Assembly: GCA_048550035.1 (NCBI GenBank)
Contig: JBLYYQ010000046.1
Location: forward strand, 1 to 35,140
Direction of reading: 5' to 3'
Origin: JBLYYQ01 sp048550035
GTDB taxonomy: Bacteria > Nitrospinota_A > UBA7883 > JBLYYQ01
Length of the DNA stretch: 35,140 bases
Below are positions 1 through 8,489 of the stretch, piece by piece. A program made the translations under genes and the position numbers. The notes below the pieces were generated by a model that searched no databases, was not told the origin of the DNA, and saw nothing but the letters and a program-made list of their open reading frames with translations. Positions within the stretch are counted from its first letter, which is position 1; each line of letters opens with the position of its first letter.

Positions 1-1
1 C

Positions 2-1009
2 TCTCTTGTTAAGGATAACTTTGGAGACAAAATAGTCACATGCCACACATTAGATGATTCAGTTGAAACCTCTATATTGTGGATGCTAAGGGGGGCAGGT
101 CCGAAAGCGTTTGGTGGCATCCCCCCTATCCGTGATGTTTATATTCGCCCTATCCTCAATACCGAGAAGAAAACCATCCTAGGATGGCTTAAGAAGGCAA
201 ATCTTACATACATCAGTGACCCATCTAACGAAACAGATCTCTATAGACGCAACCGTATCAGGCATAATATTATTCCAGAACTAGTAAAAGAAGAGCCAAC
301 TGCAGTACGATCAATTGCGAATCTTACTCAATTAATAAAAGCGCAATCTGATTATATAGAAAATGTGGCTGTTGAAAAGTTAAGAAAAGTTGAAAGAAAA
401 AATGGTCTTAATATTGATGAACTTCTCCAAGTCGAGATGACGATTCGTTATGCAATCTACAGACTTTTTGCAAGGAACAATGGTCTTGACGATCGAGTAT
501 TAACGAACAAGAAGCTAGCTGATCTTGATAAATTATTGATTGCAAAGAAGCTTGGTTCAACGGTTAATCTTTATCAAAATTTTTCATTCTGCCTTGATCA
601 TGATGGTCTCTATATCGAAAAAGGTTCAAATATAACCCAATCAATTTCTGAACCGTTTAAAATTCCACTTGAGCTAAAGATAGAATCGTTAGGAAAGTTG
701 ACCATTATGGCAAATTATAAAGCTGAAAGTAAATTCAATGTTGACCTTGATAAGATCAACCAGTTGAGTTCTTCTATCAGGCAGCGAATCGGAGGTGATT
801 ACCTGATAAATAATGGTCACCGTAAATCACTCAAAAAATATATGATCGAAAAATCTATTCCAGATAGGATTCGTCATAAATTACCACTTATTGTAGAGGG
901 TCAACAGGTGCTCCTAATACCTGGTTGGTTTATTTGTGAGCAGATAAAGGCCACTCCAATGAGTGATAATATATGTTCAGTTGAGTTTGAAATGGAAAGT
1001 GACAATTAA
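2..1009 (+). CDS. tilS: tRNA(Ile)-lysidine synthase, 5'-truncated by window edge
   Basis: TilS makes lysidine at the wobble base (C34) of tRNA-Ile(CAU), using ATP and lysine, so that the tRNA reads AUA. The reading frame is open from base 2, upstream of the first ATG at 77, so the gene enters from outside the window and its N-terminal SGGxDS ATP-binding loop is not seen. Visible family features are the LDDSVET-x3-LWMLRG stretch near the start (the HxxDDxxET region of TilS), an RRNRIRHNIIP segment typical of the N-terminal domain, and a C-terminal domain with an IGGDY and a KKYMIEKSIPDRIRHKLPL-like segment. It ends 8 bases before the end of the convergent permease gene. No terminator hairpin is visible between them. 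Identification is firm; the truncation is due to the window edge. Confidence 0.93.
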   Translation, partial: SLVKDNFGDKIVTCHTLDDSVETSILWMLRGAGPKAFGGIPPIRDVYIRPILNTEKKTILGWLKKANLTYISDPSNETDLYRRNRIRHNIIPELVKEEPTAVRSIANLTQLIKAQSDYIENVAVEKLRKVERKNGLNIDELLQVEMTIRYAIYRLFARNNGLDDRVLTNKKLADLDKLLIAKKLGSTVNLYQNFSFCLDHDGLYIEKGSNITQSISEPFKIPLELKIESLGKLTIMANYKAESKFNVDLDKINQLSSSIRQRIGGDYLINNGHRKSLKKYMIEKSIPDRIRHKLPLIVEGQQVLLIPGWFICEQIKATPMSDNICSVEFEMESDN

Positions 1010-1017
1010 GCAGTTAA

Positions 1018-2694
1018 TTATAGATCCATTTTCATAATTCTATTGGCACCTAGCTTTAGCGAGAGAATAGTTACTAACAAGAATAGTAGTGTTAGTAATA
1101 TAAAATGTAATTCGACCATATCATTTGGCAAATTTCTATTTAAGTAAGCATTGAGTAGATAAATTCTAACCGGCTGTGCGATTAAAGCTACGGTAAGTGC
1201 CGAGAGCAGCAGACCTAACATCATAAAAATCATCGCCGCTGGAGTAGTTCCAATTTCTGCCTGATTTTCATAATTAAAGTATGGAACCATTGCCCCAAAT
1301 CCAATCCCGAGCCCTGTCATTGCTATTGATAGACCTAGTGCGACAATAGATGAGAGGATCATAATATATTGGTCAACATCTAGTAGCCAATTTGAAACTA
1401 CAACTATAATTTGAGCCATTACAACTACCGGTATAAGATATAAGAAAAACTTTGCGATAAGATAGCTAAACGGATTAATAGGTGCAGATTTTATAATCCA
1501 AAATGATTCTCCTTCAAAGGAGACCGCTCCAAAGACAAATCGAGCAGAGATAGCAGTAAGCAATACTCCTGATAGCCCTATATTTGCAACTGCAATCAGG
1601 TTTTTAAGATAGACTGTTTCGACAGGCAAGTTTTTAATATTAAATATGTAGACTGCGACTAACGCTGCGAGCATAAAAAGTTGCGACCACTGTCCTGCCT
1701 CACGCCAAAAGAGTTTTATATCTTTAATAGAATGACTTTTAATCATAGCTCCAAATGGAGTTAGAATTTTGTCAATGATTCGATAAAAAAGATTTTCATT
1801 GCCGGTTGTCATTATCTCTTTTGAACCATAAGAGTTTGCCCACCCTTGCAGGTAGTACGCTTTTGCAATAAAGTATGCAACTATTAATGCTATCATAGCA
1901 TAAGTAATGAGCCATCCAAGTTGCATGAAATATGAATTCCAGTCATAAAATGCAGCATATTTTAGTCCAGAAGTCAACATTGAGGATGGGAGCCAAATTA
2001 AATCTGGTATTTTCAAACTCTCTACATATTCAATGATCATTTCATCTGGGATATCTTGTCTAAAGTACTTTTCAGGTTTAGTAAATCGGAGAAATAGTAC
2101 AATAGCTCCAATAAAAGCAACGCCAAGTGATAATAATATCTGATAAGTCTGCCGGACAGGTGCATATCGAACGAGTAGCATAACAATCAACGAAGCAGCA
2201 ACAGCAGGAAATATGATAAACGGTATTAGAATTGTAATCATCGCAGGATAATACCAATACGAGGCAAAATAGAGGTTGCCATATGCAACAAAAATTGGGA
2301 TCCCGAACAATATTGCCATCCAAGACGACCTACTGATAGACATCAATAAGCGTGCGAAATAGAGTCGCCACGAAGTAATTGGTGACGAGCAGAGTAGCTC
2401 TAGATCTTTAGCAATATATAAGGTTGATAATGATGCAATTATGTTAGAAAAAAATAACATTCCAAAAATCATCAAAACTAATGTATTTAATAACTGTATG
2501 ATCAACAGTTCACCTACATCTAATGGAAGATTATCAAGATGTCTAATTAAACGGCTGAAAACGATATACTCACCTGTCACAAATAGTGCAACAAACGTTG
2601 CTAAGAGAAGGTAGCGCAATTTAGAGTTGCGATCTTTGCTGACCTGATTATACAAAATTTTTAATCGTAATTTTAGTAACATATCAAATTTCAT
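1018..2694 (-). CDS. ABC-transporter-type membrane permease (putative ABC exporter family), no ATPase nearby
   Basis: A 558-residue integral membrane protein with about twelve hydrophobic segments, spread over residues 28-47, 62-90, 120-200, 255-280, 335-380, 405-470 and 485-545. Its layout resembles the large ABC-2-like 'putative ABC exporter' permeases: a charged N-terminus, a YIAKDLELLCSSPIT segment near residue 95, and a second similar SFEGESFWIIKSAPI segment near residue 390. The two segments suggest an internal duplication of an ABC-2 unit. In this family the ATPase is normally the adjacent gene, but here the neighbours are tilS (convergent) and a tat gene (divergent). The ATPase must therefore be elsewhere, or the protein works with a shared one. 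The substrate is unknown. The start is ATG at 2694, immediately upstream of a long charged, then hydrophobic, N-terminus. Confidence 0.75.
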   Translation of the reverse strand: MKFDMLLKLRLKILYNQVSKDRNSKLRYLLLATFVALFVTGEYIVFSRLIRHLDNLPLDVGELLIIQLLNTLVLMIFGMLFFSNIIASLSTLYIAKDLELLCSSPITSWRLYFARLLMSISRSSWMAILFGIPIFVAYGNLYFASYWYYPAMITILIPFIIFPAVAASLIVMLLVRYAPVRQTYQILLSLGVAFIGAIVLFLRFTKPEKYFRQDIPDEMIIEYVESLKIPDLIWLPSSMLTSGLKYAAFYDWNSYFMQLGWLITYAMIALIVAYFIAKAYYLQGWANSYGSKEIMTTGNENLFYRIIDKILTPFGAMIKSHSIKDIKLFWREAGQWSQLFMLAALVAVYIFNIKNLPVETVYLKNLIAVANIGLSGVLLTAISARFVFGAVSFEGESFWIIKSAPINPFSYLIAKFFLYLIPVVVMAQIIVVVSNWLLDVDQYIMILSSIVALGLSIAMTGLGIGFGAMVPYFNYENQAEIGTTPAAMIFMMLGLLLSALTVALIAQPVRIYLLNAYLNRNLPNDMVELHFILLTLLFLLVTILSLKLGANRIMKMDL

Positions 2695-2886
2695 TTATTA
2701 AATCTTAAACAAAGCAGTATCTTTATGATAGATTTTAAATAGGGCTAGAGTCGATTCAGTCACAATAGTATTATATTTCATTTAGAGTTTAAAGTAGCTA
2801 AAAAAAGACAAATATGCGATTATTTGTAGAGAAAGAAGCCCTCCTTTAGTCGAGGAAATATTAATATTTAGTAGCATAAGGTATCT

Positions 2887-3282
2887 ATGTTTGGTTTTGG
2901 CATACAAGAGATTGTAATAATTCTTGCAGTTGCACTGATATTTGTAGGTCCGAAGAGGATTCCTGAGGTTGCAAGAACACTTGGCAAGATCTACTTTGAA
3001 CTTACTCGCCATATTGATGATGCAAAAAGTGCACTAGGTCAAATAAGTAGTGATGTCCAGAGTGAGCTTAATCCTTTTGACGACGAGAGTTCAAGCTCTA
3101 GTTTAAGCCCTGCTAGCATTAAAGAGAGTATCACAACTGAATTTAAAGGGGCACTAGAAGATATTGATATAGGAGATCATATTTCTGATGAGCCTAGTCA
3201 GAACGATTCTATTGAAAATGAGGTTGAAATAATTGATACCGACACTCCACCGACCGAAAAGGGAAAGAATAAAAAAGATTAA
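2887..3282 (+). CDS. Sec-independent translocase subunit, TatA/TatB family (TatB-like)
   Basis: A 131-residue protein with the TatA/B plan: a very short N-terminus, Glu8 at the membrane entrance, one transmembrane helix (about residues 6-21), a VGPKRIPEVARTLGK hinge and start of amphipathic helix, then a long acidic Ser/Asp/Glu-rich tail. The hinge reads V-G-P-K-R-I-P, closer to TatB (L-G-P-x-R-L-P) than to TatA (F-G-x-x-K-L-P), and the length also favours TatB. The protein would form part of the receptor complex with TatC for folded proteins with twin-arginine signals. No tatC is in the window. The start ATG has an AAGG-type ribosome site a few bases upstream. The neighbour on the other strand is the divergent permease. 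Confidence 0.85.
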   Translation: MFGFGIQEIVIILAVALIFVGPKRIPEVARTLGKIYFELTRHIDDAKSALGQISSDVQSELNPFDDESSSSSLSPASIKESITTEFKGALEDIDIGDHISDEPSQNDSIENEVEIIDTDTPPTEKGKNKKD

Positions 3283-3344
3283 TAAAGTTTAAATTACGGT
3301 ATAATTCCTTGTTGGAAAGTTAAAATATTTATCTGGTAAGTACT

Positions 3345-3467
3345 ATGAAGAAAATAACATCCGTCGCTCTTAGACTACTAACATACTTTGCAACACTCAT
3401 ATCACTGAATTCTCTCTTTATCATTTATATTCAAGAGAAAGAGAGAATATCAACGAATGCAAAATAG
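3345..3467 (+). CDS. possible 40-residue single-pass membrane microprotein
   Basis: This short ORF starts with ATG and encodes 40 residues: a basic N-terminus (MKK), one hydrophobic stretch of about 24 residues with an Arg near residue 10, and a charged C-terminus (QEKERISTNAK). A GGTAAG purine run lies 5-8 bases before the ATG, and a TATAAT hexamer sits at 3300-3305. It fills an otherwise empty 270-base gap between the tat gene and the UspA-like gene on the same strand. I do not recognise a family. The layout (positive start, single helix, charged tail) is what real membrane microproteins show, but an AT-rich gap can produce such an ORF by chance. Confidence 0.35.
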   Translation: MKKITSVALRLLTYFATLISLNSLFIIYIQEKERISTNAK

Positions 3468-3552
3468 ACAATAGTAAATCATGCCTATTTTTATATTCTG
3501 GATAACTTATGTCGGTAATTTGATGCCAAGCTATAGTTTTGTCAGCTAGATT

Positions 3553-4020
3553 ATGACTCAAACAGTTAATATTGATGATGAAGATGTAGGTAAGATTGGT
3601 GCAAAACCTATATTGCTAGTAATAGGAAAGGATATCGGTTTTTCTGATGAATTGATCCAATATGCAATAGATCTTAGTACTCGTATGAACTATGAAATTC
3701 TTGCAGTTAACATTTATCAATACAATATAATCCGTAAGTTTTTTTCAGCCGATATCATAAAAATTGCAAGTGAAGATTTAATAAAATCTCAACGTGATAA
3801 AGGTGTTGCAATCTTTAAAGCTAGGGCTAGTAACCAGAATATTAAATTTGAGTCCAAAGTGGTAGTAGCCGAATTAGATCAATTCCTGCAAGATATTGTA
3901 TCTGAACGTGATGATATTGATCTTGTAACTATTGAACCTAGTTATGTTCAAGAAAATAACGAAATCAGTGATAATCCTATCAGCTCAATCCCCACATTTA
4001 CTATTGTTCCGATGGAGTAA
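3553..4020 (+). CDS. UspA-like domain protein, paired with the SLC13 permease
   Basis: A soluble 155-residue protein. The pattern of an early beta strand (PILLVIGKD), an amphipathic helix with a DELIQYAIDLSTRMNYEILAVNIY core, and a later VTIEPSYV strand resembles the alpha/beta fold of universal stress proteins. The G-x2-G-x9-G(S/T) ATP-binding motif of ATP-binding UspA proteins is not present, so it would be a non-nucleotide-binding or diverged member. Its stop is 9 bases before the start of the permease gene, so the two are very likely co-transcribed and it may regulate or sense the state of that transporter. UspA-type proteins are often partners of ion and solute transporters. The assignment rests on fold pattern only. 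Confidence 0.55.
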   Translation: MTQTVNIDDEDVGKIGAKPILLVIGKDIGFSDELIQYAIDLSTRMNYEILAVNIYQYNIIRKFFSADIIKIASEDLIKSQRDKGVAIFKARASNQNIKFESKVVVAELDQFLQDIVSERDDIDLVTIEPSYVQENNEISDNPISSIPTFTIVPME

Positions 4021-4029
4021 TTACTACTT

Positions 4030-5880
4030 ATGGAACAGGCGTTAACTTTTGAAATCACATTAGTATTGATAGTTATTGTTATAGCAATATTTCTTTTTAT
4101 AACCGAGCTAGTCAGGGTTGATGTTGTGGCAATTATTATGATGGTATTGTTGCCTATATTAGGGCTAGTAACTCCAAGTGAGGCATTTAGTGGCTTCTCG
4201 TCAAATGCAGTAATATCAATCATTGCAGTTATAATAATTGGGGCAGGACTAGATAAAACCGGTCTAATGAATCGCGTGGCAGCACCTATAATAAGATTTT
4301 CAGGTGCTTCGCTACCTAGGTTAATTGCTGGTATTTCAGGAACGGTTGCGATAATCTCAAGCTTCATGCAAAATATAGGTGCAGCTGCCCTATTTATGCC
4401 AGCAACAATGCGAGTCTCACGACAACTAAATATCCCACTGTCGAAACTTTTAATGCCAATGGGCTTTTGTGCTATATTAGGCGGGACAGTCACATTAGTT
4501 GGCTCATCGCCCCTCATACTCTTGAACGATCTTTTAGCAACTGCCAACCTAGAGCCGTTTGGGCTCTTTTCTGTAACACCGATCGGACTACTGTTAGTTG
4601 CTGCTGGGATAGGATACTTTATAATATTAGGACCTATAATATTACCAGCTAAGAGAACAACTTCAGGTGAACAGGTAGGTGGTTCGTTAAAACTATTAGC
4701 AAAGTATAGTGCATCTCTAAAAGTATTTGAGCTTATTGCTACCGACGATTTAAAGTTTAAGAGTAAAACATTAAAGGAACTAAATAGTCGCGAAATGTTT
4801 TTTGTAACTGTGGTTGCAATAAAAAATAAGAATTCCAATGAGATTATCGTATCGCCAAGTCAGGCTAACCAGATAAGTAAAGGTGATCTAATTGGAGTAT
4901 TAGGTCATATTGATAATGTCAAACAGCTTGCTGACTACTATGGATTTCAAATCAAGCCGAAATTGGATATTTTTGAACGAGCGCTTGATAATACAAATAC
5001 TGGTTATCTTGAAGCAATTATATCACCTGAAAGTAGTCTGATCGGCAAAACATTGCGCCAAAATAAGTTTATCCACAATTTTGGAATATCAACAACAGCA
5101 ATCTATAGAAAAGGAAAAGTATTTCGTGGTTCACACGTCAATATTCCACTCCAAGTTGGTGATACTCTGCTCTTATATGGTACTTGGCATTCATTTGTGA
5201 AGCTGAAAAACTCATCTGATCTATTGCTCCCTTCTGCTGATTCCATACAAGACATCTTTGAAGTTCATAAGATGAAGACAGCGCTATTCTCATTTGGAGT
5301 AGCCTTAACATTACTCTTCTCAAAAGGACTGTTTGCAACATATTTAGGAATCGAATTAACGCTCTCTGTATGCCTTATGACTGGTGCATTACTTATGATC
5401 TTGACAAAAACGCTCTCTGTTGACGATGCATATAAGGCGGTAGATTGGCGAACTATCTTTTTGCTAGCTGGATTGATACCACTTGGGTTAGCAACACAAA
5501 AATCTAAAGCTGCAGAGTATATAGCAAATATGGTCCTAAATGGGTTAGGTGATATATCACCATTGATGCTACTACTTGTGATTGCAGTGATGTCGACACT
5601 ATTTACATTGGTAATATCTAATGTTGGCGCAACTGTCCTACTGGTGCCGATCGCAATTAGTATGGCACAAAATGCCAATACGGATCCTAGGATAGCAGCA
5701 TTGGTTGTAGGGCTTGCAGTTTCTAATTCGTTTATACTCCCGACACATCAGGTTAATGCACTTATGATGGGTCCTGGTCGATATACAACTCTCGATTTTG
5801 TGAGAGCAGGTGGAGGGATGTCGATCCTATTTATAGTCATTATGCTATTTGGACTATGGGCATTCTATGGAATCACTTAA
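4030..5880 (+). CDS. SLC13/DASS-family permease with two RCK_C (TrkA-C) domains
   Basis: A 616-residue transporter with two hydrophobic halves separated by a cytoplasmic insert. Residues 8-205 hold the first membrane half, with an MQNIGAAALFMP segment near 113-124. Residues about 230-307 and 322-397 look like two RCK_C/TrkA-C domains, each ending in a GD-x-L-hydrophobic-G signature (GDLIGVLG, GDTLLLYG). Residues about 410-615 hold the second membrane half, with the matching ISNVGATVLLVP segment. The paired N-x-G-A motifs correspond to the SNT-type substrate and sodium sites of SLC13/DASS carriers, which move di- or tricarboxylates, sulfate or similar anions with sodium. The RCK_C domains imply ligand gating. 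Substrate unknown. It follows the UspA-like gene by 9 bases and converges on rplQ. Confidence 0.85.
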   Translation: MEQALTFEITLVLIVIVIAIFLFITELVRVDVVAIIMMVLLPILGLVTPSEAFSGFSSNAVISIIAVIIIGAGLDKTGLMNRVAAPIIRFSGASLPRLIAGISGTVAIISSFMQNIGAAALFMPATMRVSRQLNIPLSKLLMPMGFCAILGGTVTLVGSSPLILLNDLLATANLEPFGLFSVTPIGLLLVAAGIGYFIILGPIILPAKRTTSGEQVGGSLKLLAKYSASLKVFELIATDDLKFKSKTLKELNSREMFFVTVVAIKNKNSNEIIVSPSQANQISKGDLIGVLGHIDNVKQLADYYGFQIKPKLDIFERALDNTNTGYLEAIISPESSLIGKTLRQNKFIHNFGISTTAIYRKGKVFRGSHVNIPLQVGDTLLLYGTWHSFVKLKNSSDLLLPSADSIQDIFEVHKMKTALFSFGVALTLLFSKGLFATYLGIELTLSVCLMTGALLMILTKTLSVDDAYKAVDWRTIFLLAGLIPLGLATQKSKAAEYIANMVLNGLGDISPLMLLLVIAVMSTLFTLVISNVGATVLLVPIAISMAQNANTDPRIAALVVGLAVSNSFILPTHQVNALMMGPGRYTTLDFVRAGGGMSILFIVIMLFGLWAFYGIT

Positions 5881-5941
5881 ACTATAAGCCCCCTACTACA
5901 GAGAAAATAATTTAAGGGAAGTAAACCGGTATGATTAAAAT

Positions 5942-6355
5942 CTATGACTCGTCAGACTCTTTAATAATACGCCGCCGTTTTTTCGGAGCATGTGCTTCAT
6001 TTCTATCAACAAGCTCTATGATAGCCATTGGAGCGGCATCGCCATTTCTAATACCTAGCTTATAAATTCGAGTATACCCACCTGCCCTATCTTTATACCT
6101 GTCAGATAGTTCTGAAAAAATCTTTGCCACCACCGACTTGTCTCTCACAAATCCGGCCGCCTTCCTGCGAGTAGCAAGGGTTCCCTTCTTGCCGAGTGTA
6201 ATGATCTTCTCTGCAACACTTCGTAATTTCTTAGCACGGGGCAAGGTTGTTGTGATTCGCTCAATATCAAGTAACGATGTGGCCATGTTACGAAACATTG
6301 CCTTCCGATGACTACCGGACATATTAAAACGTTTTTTACTATTTAGATGACGCAT
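5942..6355 (-). CDS. rplQ: 50S ribosomal protein L17
   Basis: L17 is a large-subunit protein near the exit tunnel. The 137-residue product opens with MRHLNSKKRFNMSGSHRKAM, close to the family's MRH-x4-KLGR-x-SHR start, and contains the expected RNMATSLL and ITTTLPRAKKLR segments and a C-terminal region running to about 120 in shorter homologues. It is the last gene of the alpha operon, 24 bases after rpoA, which is its usual place. No terminator hairpin is visible in the 61 bases between it and the convergent permease gene. Confidence 0.97.
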   Translation of the reverse strand: MRHLNSKKRFNMSGSHRKAMFRNMATSLLDIERITTTLPRAKKLRSVAEKIITLGKKGTLATRRKAAGFVRDKSVVAKIFSELSDRYKDRAGGYTRIYKLGIRNGDAAPMAIIELVDRNEAHAPKKRRRIIKESDES

Positions 6356-6379
6356 TGTTCTTGATCCTTATAACTTTCT

Positions 6380-7405
6380 CTACATCATAAAAGAGTTAGT
6401 ATCTTTTTCTAGGATATTAATCTCTTCTCTATATGCTTCAACATCCATTCCCAAGTTTAGCCCGAGCTCATTTAAAATCTCTTTGATCTCGTTTAATGAT
6501 TTGCGACCAAAATTTCTTGTCCTCAACATATCTGTTTCTGTTCTAGAAACCAGCTCTACAAGATTCTTGATGTTTGCATTTTTTAAACAGTTATAAGATC
6601 TAACTGAAAGCTCCAGCTCCTCTACATTTTTAAGAAGATTTTTTGCAATCTTGAGTCGCCCCTCGTTGATTTTGGCAACTGGCACCTCTTCTTCCTCTTC
6701 AAAATTAATGAAGATCTGCATATGATCTTTTATATTTTTAGCAGCAAGTGCAATCGCATCTTGTGGATTTATTGCACCGTTAGTAGTAACATCAATAATC
6801 AGTCTATCATAATCTGTCGACTGTTCTACCCTTGTCTTCTCCACTCTAAACGCAACATTGAGCACTGGTGAAAAAATCGCATCAACAGGGATAACATCTA
6901 TATCCCAATTAATATCAGAATGCTCTTCTGATGGTGAATAGCCTTGACCACTACGGACCAACATCTCAATTTTTAAACTTGCATTTGAATCTGTAATTGT
7001 CGCGATATGTGCTTTAGGATTAAGTATTTTAATCTGATCTGGCGTTTCAATCATCCCCGCAGTAACTTCGCCTTCTCCTGTTGCTTGTAACCTGATAAGC
7101 TTGTCTTCTTCATCAGAGCCCTCTTTAACCAATGATAACTGTTTTATGTTGAGTATAATCTCTGAAATATCTTCGACAATTCCGTCAATGGACGAAAACT
7201 CATGGAATATTCCTTCAAACTTAACTGCAACTACCGCAGAGCCTGTAATATAAGATAGCAAATGTCGCCTTAAAGAGTTGCCTATCGTTGTTCCTACTCC
7301 TCGCTCAAACGGTTCTGCTATAAACCGACCATAAGTATCTGTTTGACTCTTAAGATCAGTCTCTAATTTCCTTGGTTTAACCAACCTTCTTGAGGTTAGT
7401 AGCAT
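6380..7405 (-). CDS. rpoA: DNA-directed RNA polymerase subunit alpha
   Basis: The alpha subunit nucleates RNA polymerase assembly and contacts promoter UP elements and activators. At 341 residues it is full length. The N-terminal domain shows FIAEPFERGVGTTIGNSLRR and an SSIDGIVEDISEIILNIKQL segment used in dimerisation. After an acidic linker (EEEEEVPVAK, about 240) comes the C-terminal domain with ELELSVRSYNCLKNANI and RTRNFGRKSLNEIKEIL, the helix-hairpin-helix that binds DNA. It lies between rpsD and rplQ, 21 bases after rpsD. Nothing unusual is seen. Confidence 0.98.
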   Translation of the reverse strand: MLLTSRRLVKPRKLETDLKSQTDTYGRFIAEPFERGVGTTIGNSLRRHLLSYITGSAVVAVKFEGIFHEFSSIDGIVEDISEIILNIKQLSLVKEGSDEEDKLIRLQATGEGEVTAGMIETPDQIKILNPKAHIATITDSNASLKIEMLVRSGQGYSPSEEHSDINWDIDVIPVDAIFSPVLNVAFRVEKTRVEQSTDYDRLIIDVTTNGAINPQDAIALAAKNIKDHMQIFINFEEEEEVPVAKINEGRLKIAKNLLKNVEELELSVRSYNCLKNANIKNLVELVSRTETDMLRTRNFGRKSLNEIKEILNELGLNLGMDVEAYREEINILEKDTNSFMM

Positions 7406-7426
7406 TTTATCTCCTTACTTAATAAT

Positions 7427-8053
7427 TTACTTTGAATAAAGCTCAACTATAAATCGTTCCTGAATAGGTGTTCTGACACTATCTCGTGTCGGAGCAGCTA
7501 ATAAAGTTATCGACATCTCATTTTTATCTAAAGCAAGCCACTCTGGTATTTGTGACTCTATAACATTATCAATAGCGCTTTTAAAAATATCTAGATTGCG
7601 GCTCTTCTCTTTTACTCGTATAACATCACCCTCTTTTAACAATATCGACGGAATATTTACCTTCTTACCATTTAATGTTAAATGGTTGTGAGATATAACT
7701 TGTCGCGATTGAACCTTTGATGTAACTAATCCAGCACGAGATAACACTGAATCAAAGCGTGATTCTAAAATTACAATCAAGTTCGTGCCAGTTACACCTT
7801 TTGCCCGATCCGCTCTCTTAAAGTAGATCCGAAACTGTTTCTCTAATACACCATACAACCGTTTGACCTTCTGCTTCTCTCGCAACTGAGTTCCATACTC
7901 TTTAACTTTGACTCTACTTAACCCAAACTGACCTGGTGCGAAATTGCGTTGCTCAATCGCACACTTGCTCGATACGCATCGTGTACCTTTTAAGAAAAGC
8001 TTTAGTCCCTCTCGTCTGCATAATCTACAAACAGAGCCTTTATATCTTGCCAA
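7427..8053 (-). CDS. rpsD: 30S ribosomal protein S4, TTG start
   Basis: S4 is a primary 16S rRNA-binding protein of the small subunit. An upstream ATG at 8107 would add 18 residues and overlap rpsK by 35 bases. I prefer the TTG at 8051-8053: it is preceded by an AGAGAGGG ribosome site at good distance, leaves a 19-base gap after rpsK, and gives the canonical start (M)ARYKGSVCRLCRREG with a 208-residue length normal for S4. Four early cysteines (CRLC, then C-VSSKC) suggest the zinc-binding form. The S4 domain follows (SRAGLVTSKVQSRQ through LKEGDVIRVKEKS). In many bacteria S4 represses this operon by translational feedback. Confidence 0.96.
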   Translation of the reverse strand: MARYKGSVCRLCRREGLKLFLKGTRCVSSKCAIEQRNFAPGQFGLSRVKVKEYGTQLREKQKVKRLYGVLEKQFRIYFKRADRAKGVTGTNLIVILESRFDSVLSRAGLVTSKVQSRQVISHNHLTLNGKKVNIPSILLKEGDVIRVKEKSRNLDIFKSAIDNVIESQIPEWLALDKNEMSITLLAAPTRDSVRTPIQERFIVELYSK

Positions 8054-8072
8054 ATTACCCTCTCTAACCTTA

Positions 8073-8471
8073 TTAAACTCGTCGTCGTTTAGACGGTCTG
8101 CACCCATTATGTGGAATCGATGTTACATCTTTAATTGATTCTATTTCTAACCCTGCAGTCTGCAACGCACGAACCGCTGCTTCACGACCTGCTCCAGGTC
8201 CTTTCATATATACATCAACTTTACGCAACCCCATCGCTATCGCTTTCTTGGCAGCCGACTCAGCTGTAACCTGAGCTGCATATGGAGTCGACTTGCGTGA
8301 CCCTTTAAATCCTTCTGCTCCAGCTGCTGACCACGAAATAGTAGCTCCTGATGGATCGGTTAGCGTCACTATTGTATTATTGAAAGTAGAGCGTATATGA
8401 GCCACACCTACCGCTCCTACTGTCTTTGATCGCTTCTTACTTGACGCTTTTGTATCTTTCTTATCTGCCAT
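8073..8471 (-). CDS. rpsK: 30S ribosomal protein S11
   Basis: S11 lies on the platform of the small subunit. The 132-residue product has a basic N-terminus, then the conserved HIRSTFNNTIVTLTD and GAEGFKGSRKSTPYAAQ segments, and ends PHNGCRPSKRRRV, the standard C-terminus. It sits in the usual rpsM-rpsK-rpsD-rpoA-rplQ order, 18 bases after rpsM. Confidence 0.98.
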   Translation of the reverse strand: MADKKDTKASSKKRSKTVGAVGVAHIRSTFNNTIVTLTDPSGATISWSAAGAEGFKGSRKSTPYAAQVTAESAAKKAIAMGLRKVDVYMKGPGAGREAAVRALQTAGLEIESIKDVTSIPHNGCRPSKRRRV

Positions 8472-8489
8472 AATATCACCTAATGGTTG

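Noticed and set aside
2856..2869. 14-base palindrome of A and T before the tat gene
   Set aside because: Perfect palindrome, but in very AT-rich DNA such a sequence is expected by chance; no second copy or operator context.
2782..3012. 76-residue minus-strand ORF across the tat gene start
   Set aside because: Overlaps the conserved membrane helix of the Tat protein and shows no domain.
3948..4838. 296-residue minus-strand ORF opposite the SLC13 permease
   Set aside because: Low-complexity, Ile/Asn/Thr-rich translation with no recognisable domain, fully antisense to a clear transporter gene.
5265..5678. 137-residue minus-strand ORF opposite the SLC13 permease
   Set aside because: Antisense to a well supported membrane segment; no family features and no ribosome site.
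8054..8107. Longer rpsD start at ATG 8107
   Set aside because: Would overlap rpsK and add 18 residues not found in S4; the TTG at 8053 has a good ribosome site and the canonical N-terminus.
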